Below, piece by piece: positions 32,200 through 36,693 of a stretch of 36,693 nt of DNA. Origin of the DNA: Planctomycetota bacterium (GTDB lineage Bacteria > Planctomycetota > UBA11346); the NCBI GenBank assembly GCA_025055595.1, contig JANWWU010000027.1, positions 1 to 36,693 of the forward strand. Reading direction: 5' to 3'. How positions within the stretch are numbered: the first letter of the stretch is position 1; every line of letters starts with the position of its first letter. The notes below the pieces were generated by a model that saw nothing but the letters and a program-made list of their open reading frames with translations, had not been told where the DNA came from and made no database searches. Both the position numbers and the translations under genes were made by a program.

Positions 32200-35088
32200 T
32201 CAGGTGCGGAAGCGGCTGGCGGCCCGGTTCAGTTCGCCGGCGATGCGCTGCAGCTCGACCGCGGCCTGCTGCGTCTGGCCGGCGATGCCGGTCGTCTGGC
32301 TCGCCGCGTTCTGCACCGCTGCCGCCTTCTGCGCCATCGCCTGCGCCGCGCCCGCCGTCTCCTGCACCATGCGCGACATCTCCTGCGTCGTCGCCGCCTG
32401 CTCCTCGGCCGCCGAGGCCGTCGTCTGCTGCACCTCGTCGAGGCGCTTGATGAAGCCGGCGACCTGCGTCATCGCTGCCGTGCTCTCCTGCACCTGGTTC
32501 TGGATCGCTGAGATGCGGCTGCTGACCTCGCCGCTGGCCGTCTGCACGCGCCGCGCCAGATCCTTGACCTCGTTGGCGACGACCGCGAAGCCGCGCCCGG
32601 CCTCGCCGGCGCGCGCCGCCTCGATCGTCGCGTTGAGCGCCAGCAGGTTCACCTGCTCGGCGATGTCGTTGATCAGCTGGATGATGCCGGTGATCTCCTC
32701 GCTGGTCTGGCGCAGCCGCTCCATGCCGGCGCTGGCGCTCTGCGCCGCGCCGACCGCCTCGCGCGCGGTCTCCGCGCCGCGCTGCGCGCCGCTGGCGATC
32801 TCCTTGATGCTGGCTTCCATCTCTTGCACTGCCGAGGCCATCGCCGTCGCCGACCTGGCGACGCCCTCGATCGTCGCGACGATCTCGCGCACCTGCTGCT
32901 CGCTGCCGCTGGCGCGCTGCCCGAGTTCGCTGCTCAAGCGCGTCAAGCGCTGCGCCTGCTCGTCGAGCGCGCGCGCGCGCTCGAGCACGGTGCGGCTGGC
33001 CTCGCTCATCGCCGTCAGCGCCTGATCGAGCGAGGCGCTCATCTGCCCGAACTCGTCCCGGCTCTCCAGGCGCAACCGCGCCGTCAGATCGCCCTGCGCG
33101 ACCTGGCCGAGCACCGCCTGGGTGGCGGCGAGCGGGCGAGTCAGCCGCCGCGCTTGCCACAGTCCGACGGCGATGCCGGCGGCGATGACGACCGCGACGA
33201 TCGCGCCAATCAGGAGCAGGCTGCGCCGCGCCGCTTGCGCACCCTGCCCAACAATCGCCGTCGACAATGCCAGCATTTCGGACTCTGGCACGGAGACCAC
33301 CAGTCGATAGCGATGCTCGCCGATCGCCAGCGATCGTTGCGCGGCCATCTTCGTCACATCGGAGACGCGATAGGAGCCGACCTGTCCATCCGCCGCCGCA
33401 TGCTCGCCAAGGAAGCGCGCCAAATCCTCGAATCCGCGGTCGGCGATGCGCGCCTGGAACGCCAGCCTGGGATGAAGCACGAAGACGCCGGCATCGTCGA
33501 CCATCCAGGGATGCCCACTGACGCCATAGCGATGTGCGGTGATCACATCGTTGAGCACCGTCCAATCGAGGTGGAGCATGACATATCCGAGGTGCGCGCC
33601 AGCCAGCAGGACGGGAACGCTGACGACAGCTTCTGGCTTGCCGCTGCGCTCGGAGATGCCCACTGGCAGCCACTGCAGGCCGCGTTGCGGCTGCAGAGCG
33701 CGAAACCACGACGCCTGGTCCAGAGCCTGCAACTGCTGGGCGACCATGTTGTCGACGATGCTGACGACCACGCGGCCCTGCGCATCGACGGCGCGCATCT
33801 GCGTATACAGAGGACGATGTCGCTCGCCGACCCGGACAGTCGCCTTTGCCGCGAAGCTGAGGAAGCTGTTCTGGACGACCTGGCGAGCAGTGGCGACCGC
33901 TGCCGCGGTCGCCTGCGACCAATCGCCGGTGTAGACTAGCGTCCACTCGGCATCGGCAGGACGATGCCAGGTCGCGTAGCGCGCGCTCCCGTTGCGCACA
34001 TAGCGCAAGACGACGCTGCCCTGCGCCGGCCGCGGCACCTGCATCGCTGACGCCACCTCGGCCAGCCCGAGGTCTTCGGTCAAGTGCCGACCGATGAGCG
34101 AACGCTCAGGATGCAGCATCACTCGCCCCTCGTCATCGACGAGGAAGGCGATGGTTCCTCGCTGTTGTCGCACCTCGAGGATGTCGGTGACGCCCGAGAT
34201 CTCTTCCAACGGAACGACGGCGGAATACATGCCGAGCACTTGGCCATCGGCAGTCGTCAATGGCTGCAAGCCAGTGAGCGACCAACGGCCGCGCAGCTTG
34301 AACAAGCCACGCCAGCTCTGTCCGGCGAGCACCGTGCGCAAGGCGGGATGAGGTTGACCGTCGCCGATGCGGGGGGGAATCACGACGCCGAGGTCCTGCT
34401 TGCCTTCCGAACCGCGGAAGATCGTCGCAGCGAGGACCATCGCATCGTCATCGAGGCGGATGAAGAGCGACGGCGCGCTGTTCGCCTCGCGCGCAGCAGC
34501 GTCGTCGACGAGGCCAGCACCGTCGCTCCAGCGCAGCTCGTCTTCGCCAAGCAGCAGAGTCGGCACCAAGCGTTCGCTGATGCTGCGCGTGCGCAAGTCG
34601 AAGACCCGGCGTGGCTGCGGTGGACCGAGCTGCGGTGTGCCGCGTCGCATCACGAGCGTCTTGATCGCGTGCATATCGCGCTCCAAAACCACCTGCAACG
34701 CGCTGCGCAGCTGCATCGTGATGTCGTGCGCGGTCATGCGCACTTCGGCGAGCAAGCGCTGCTGAAAAGCCTCGAGCGCCACCGATTGCACGGCGTTCCA
34801 AGCTCGCTCGTTGTCGAGCGCTCCGAGCACGACCGGAACATCGGGCAGGGCGGCGAGCGACTGCGCGCTGATCGCTGCCTGACTGCACCAGTTCTCGATC
34901 GCCTCCGTCTCTTCCGCTAGGCCGCGCTGCAGATCGCGCACGGCGGCCTGCCGCAGCTCGCGCGCGGCGATCTCCGATGATCGCTCTGCAACTCCCGACA
35001 CCGAAAGCGTCGCCAGCATGCCGAGGACCACGCCTGGCACGATCACCAGCAAAGCACTCAGGAGCGACAGCCGAGTCTGCACGCGCAT
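32200..35088 (-). CDS. Methyl-accepting chemotaxis protein with large periplasmic Cache-type sensor
   Basis: A 962-residue chemoreceptor that signals to CheA/CheW. The first membrane helix is about 8-30 and the second about 623-643. The 590 residues between form the periplasmic sensor. Two similar segments stand out: [19 protein letters not shown] (315-333) and [19 protein letters not shown] (528-546), each typical of the end of a Cache domain, so two Cache modules seem to lie in tandem. HAMP covers about 645-698. The signalling domain (about 730-960) has the hairpin tip [20 protein letters not shown] (811-830) followed by [21 protein letters not shown] site (complement of 35094-35098) fixes the ATG. 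No other che gene is near. The ligand is unknown. Confidence 0.93.
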   Translation of the reverse strand: MRVQTRLSLLSALLVIVPGVVLGMLATLSVSGVAERSSEIAARELRQAAVRDLQRGLAEETEAIENWCSQAAISAQSLAALPDVPVVLGALDNERAWNAVQSVALEAFQQRLLAEVRMTAHDITMQLRSALQVVLERDMHAIKTLVMRRGTPQLGPPQPRRVFDLRTRSISERLVPTLLLGEDELRWSDGAGLVDDAAAREANSAPSLFIRLDDDAMVLAATIFRGSEGKQDLGVVIPPRIGDGQPHPALRTVLAGQSWRGLFKLRGRWSLTGLQPLTTADGQVLGMYSAVVPLEEISGVTDILEVRQQRGTIAFLVDDEGRVMLHPERSLIGRHLTEDLGLAEVASAMQVPRPAQGSVVLRYVRNGSARYATWHRPADAEWTLVYTGDWSQATAAAVATARQVVQNSFLSFAAKATVRVGERHRPLYTQMRAVDAQGRVVVSIVDNMVAQQLQALDQASWFRALQPQRGLQWLPVGISERSGKPEAVVSVPVLLAGAHLGYVMLHLDWTVLNDVITAHRYGVSGHPWMVDDAGVFVLHPRLAFQARIADRGFEDLARFLGEHAAADGQVGSYRVSDVTKMAAQRSLAIGEHRYRLVVSVPESEMLALSTAIVGQGAQAARRSLLLIGAIVAVVIAAGIAVGLWQARRLTRPLAATQAVLGQVAQGDLTARLRLESRDEFGQMSASLDQALTAMSEASRTVLERARALDEQAQRLTRLSSELGQRASGSEQQVREIVATIEGVARSATAMASAVQEMEASIKEIASGAQRGAETAREAVGAAQSASAGMERLRQTSEEITGIIQLINDIAEQVNLLALNATIEAARAGEAGRGFAVVANEVKDLARRVQTASGEVSSRISAIQNQVQESTAAMTQVAGFIKRLDEVQQTTASAAEEQAATTQEMSRMVQETAGAAQAMAQKAAAVQNAASQTTGIAGQTQQAAVELQRIAGELNRAASRFRT

Positions 35089-35093
35089 GATTG

Positions 35094-35098
35094 CCTCC
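35094..35098 (-). promoter_or_regulatory. Shine-Dalgarno deciding the chemoreceptor start
   Basis: A full GGAGG lies five bases before the ATG at 35088. It supports this start over a much longer open frame that reaches 35256 without any signal-anchor logic. Confidence 0.75.
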
Positions 35099-35224
35099 GA
35101 AACTTTAGTCTGGCGAACACGACGCATCGCGTCAAGCCTCGCATCTGCGCGCAGCTTGGCGGCCGCGTTCAAAGCCCATGATATCCGCCTTTCCAAGCCC
35201 GCGCGCGAGGAAGGCTTTCGCAGC
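35099..35224. promoter_or_regulatory. Divergent spacer between chemoreceptor and YyaL-type gene
   Basis: This 126-base spacer should carry both promoters. On the minus strand TTGACG is a good -35 hexamer, but no -10 box sits at a normal distance. On the plus strand an AT-richer patch (catgatatcc near 35178) could hold a -10 box. Nothing else is clear. Confidence 0.3.

Positions 35225-36693
<1,469 letters not shown>

Noticed and set aside
35100-35107. TAAAGTTT upstream of the chemoreceptor, like the -35 box of a flagellar sigma-28 promoter
   Set aside because: With the normal 11-base spacer the -10 box would fall on the start codon, and nothing there resembles GCCGATAA. The match is probably chance.

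Overview
The window is high-GC bacterial DNA, dominated by the S10-spc-alpha ribosomal protein supercluster. It most likely comes from the PVC group, probably a planctomycete-like lineage. Four things point there: the alpha subunit of RNA polymerase begins MRIRWRGFELP, a start I associate with PVC bacteria; the spc block has no L30 gene; two Hanks-type serine/threonine kinases carry zinc ribbons; and the topoisomerase B subunit is of the short ParE type. A PagL-like outer-membrane barrel protein and an exported HtrA protease imply a cell with an outer membrane. The assignment is an inference from memory of these families, not a database result.

Layout. 1-370: a P-II signal protein gene. 380-5850 (minus): two serine/threonine kinase genes joined by an ATGA overlap. 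5851-6064: a divergent control region. 6065-8278 (plus): a membrane rhodanese and a CoA-disulfide-reductase/rhodanese fusion. 8279-8818 (minus): a PagL-like lipid A deacylase. 8938-9834 (plus): cysteine synthase cysM. 9821-11064 (minus): ribosomal protein L34 followed by a cysteine desulfurase. 11169-13813 (plus): a secreted protein of unknown function and parE. 13814-29052 (minus): one compact run from rpsJ through rplQ, then an HtrA protease and a short-chain dehydrogenase. 29053-29351: a hairpin-rich intergenic stretch. 29352-31166 (plus): dnaG. 31167-35088 (minus): obg and a large chemotaxis receptor. 35225-36693 (plus): the start of a YyaL-type thioredoxin-domain protein, cut by the window edge.

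How the genes work together. The ribosomal run makes both ribosomal subunits, SecY, IF-1 and RNA polymerase alpha. Genes are spaced by a few bases or overlap by ATGA/GTGA, so one polycistronic message is likely. Between 6065 and 10921 four gene products handle sulfane sulfur or cysteine (two rhodanese-bearing proteins, CysM and a cysteine desulfurase), which suggests a sulfur-handling neighbourhood. Three of the five convergent gene pairs have their stop codons exactly back to back in the hexamer TGATCA, leaving no room for terminators.

I found no tRNA, rRNA, CRISPR array, insertion sequence or prophage. No clearly new system stands out. The best leads are the coupled kinases, the sulfur gene neighbourhood, the duplicated-Cache chemoreceptor with its lower-GC sensor region, and the hairpin cluster between rpsJ and dnaG.
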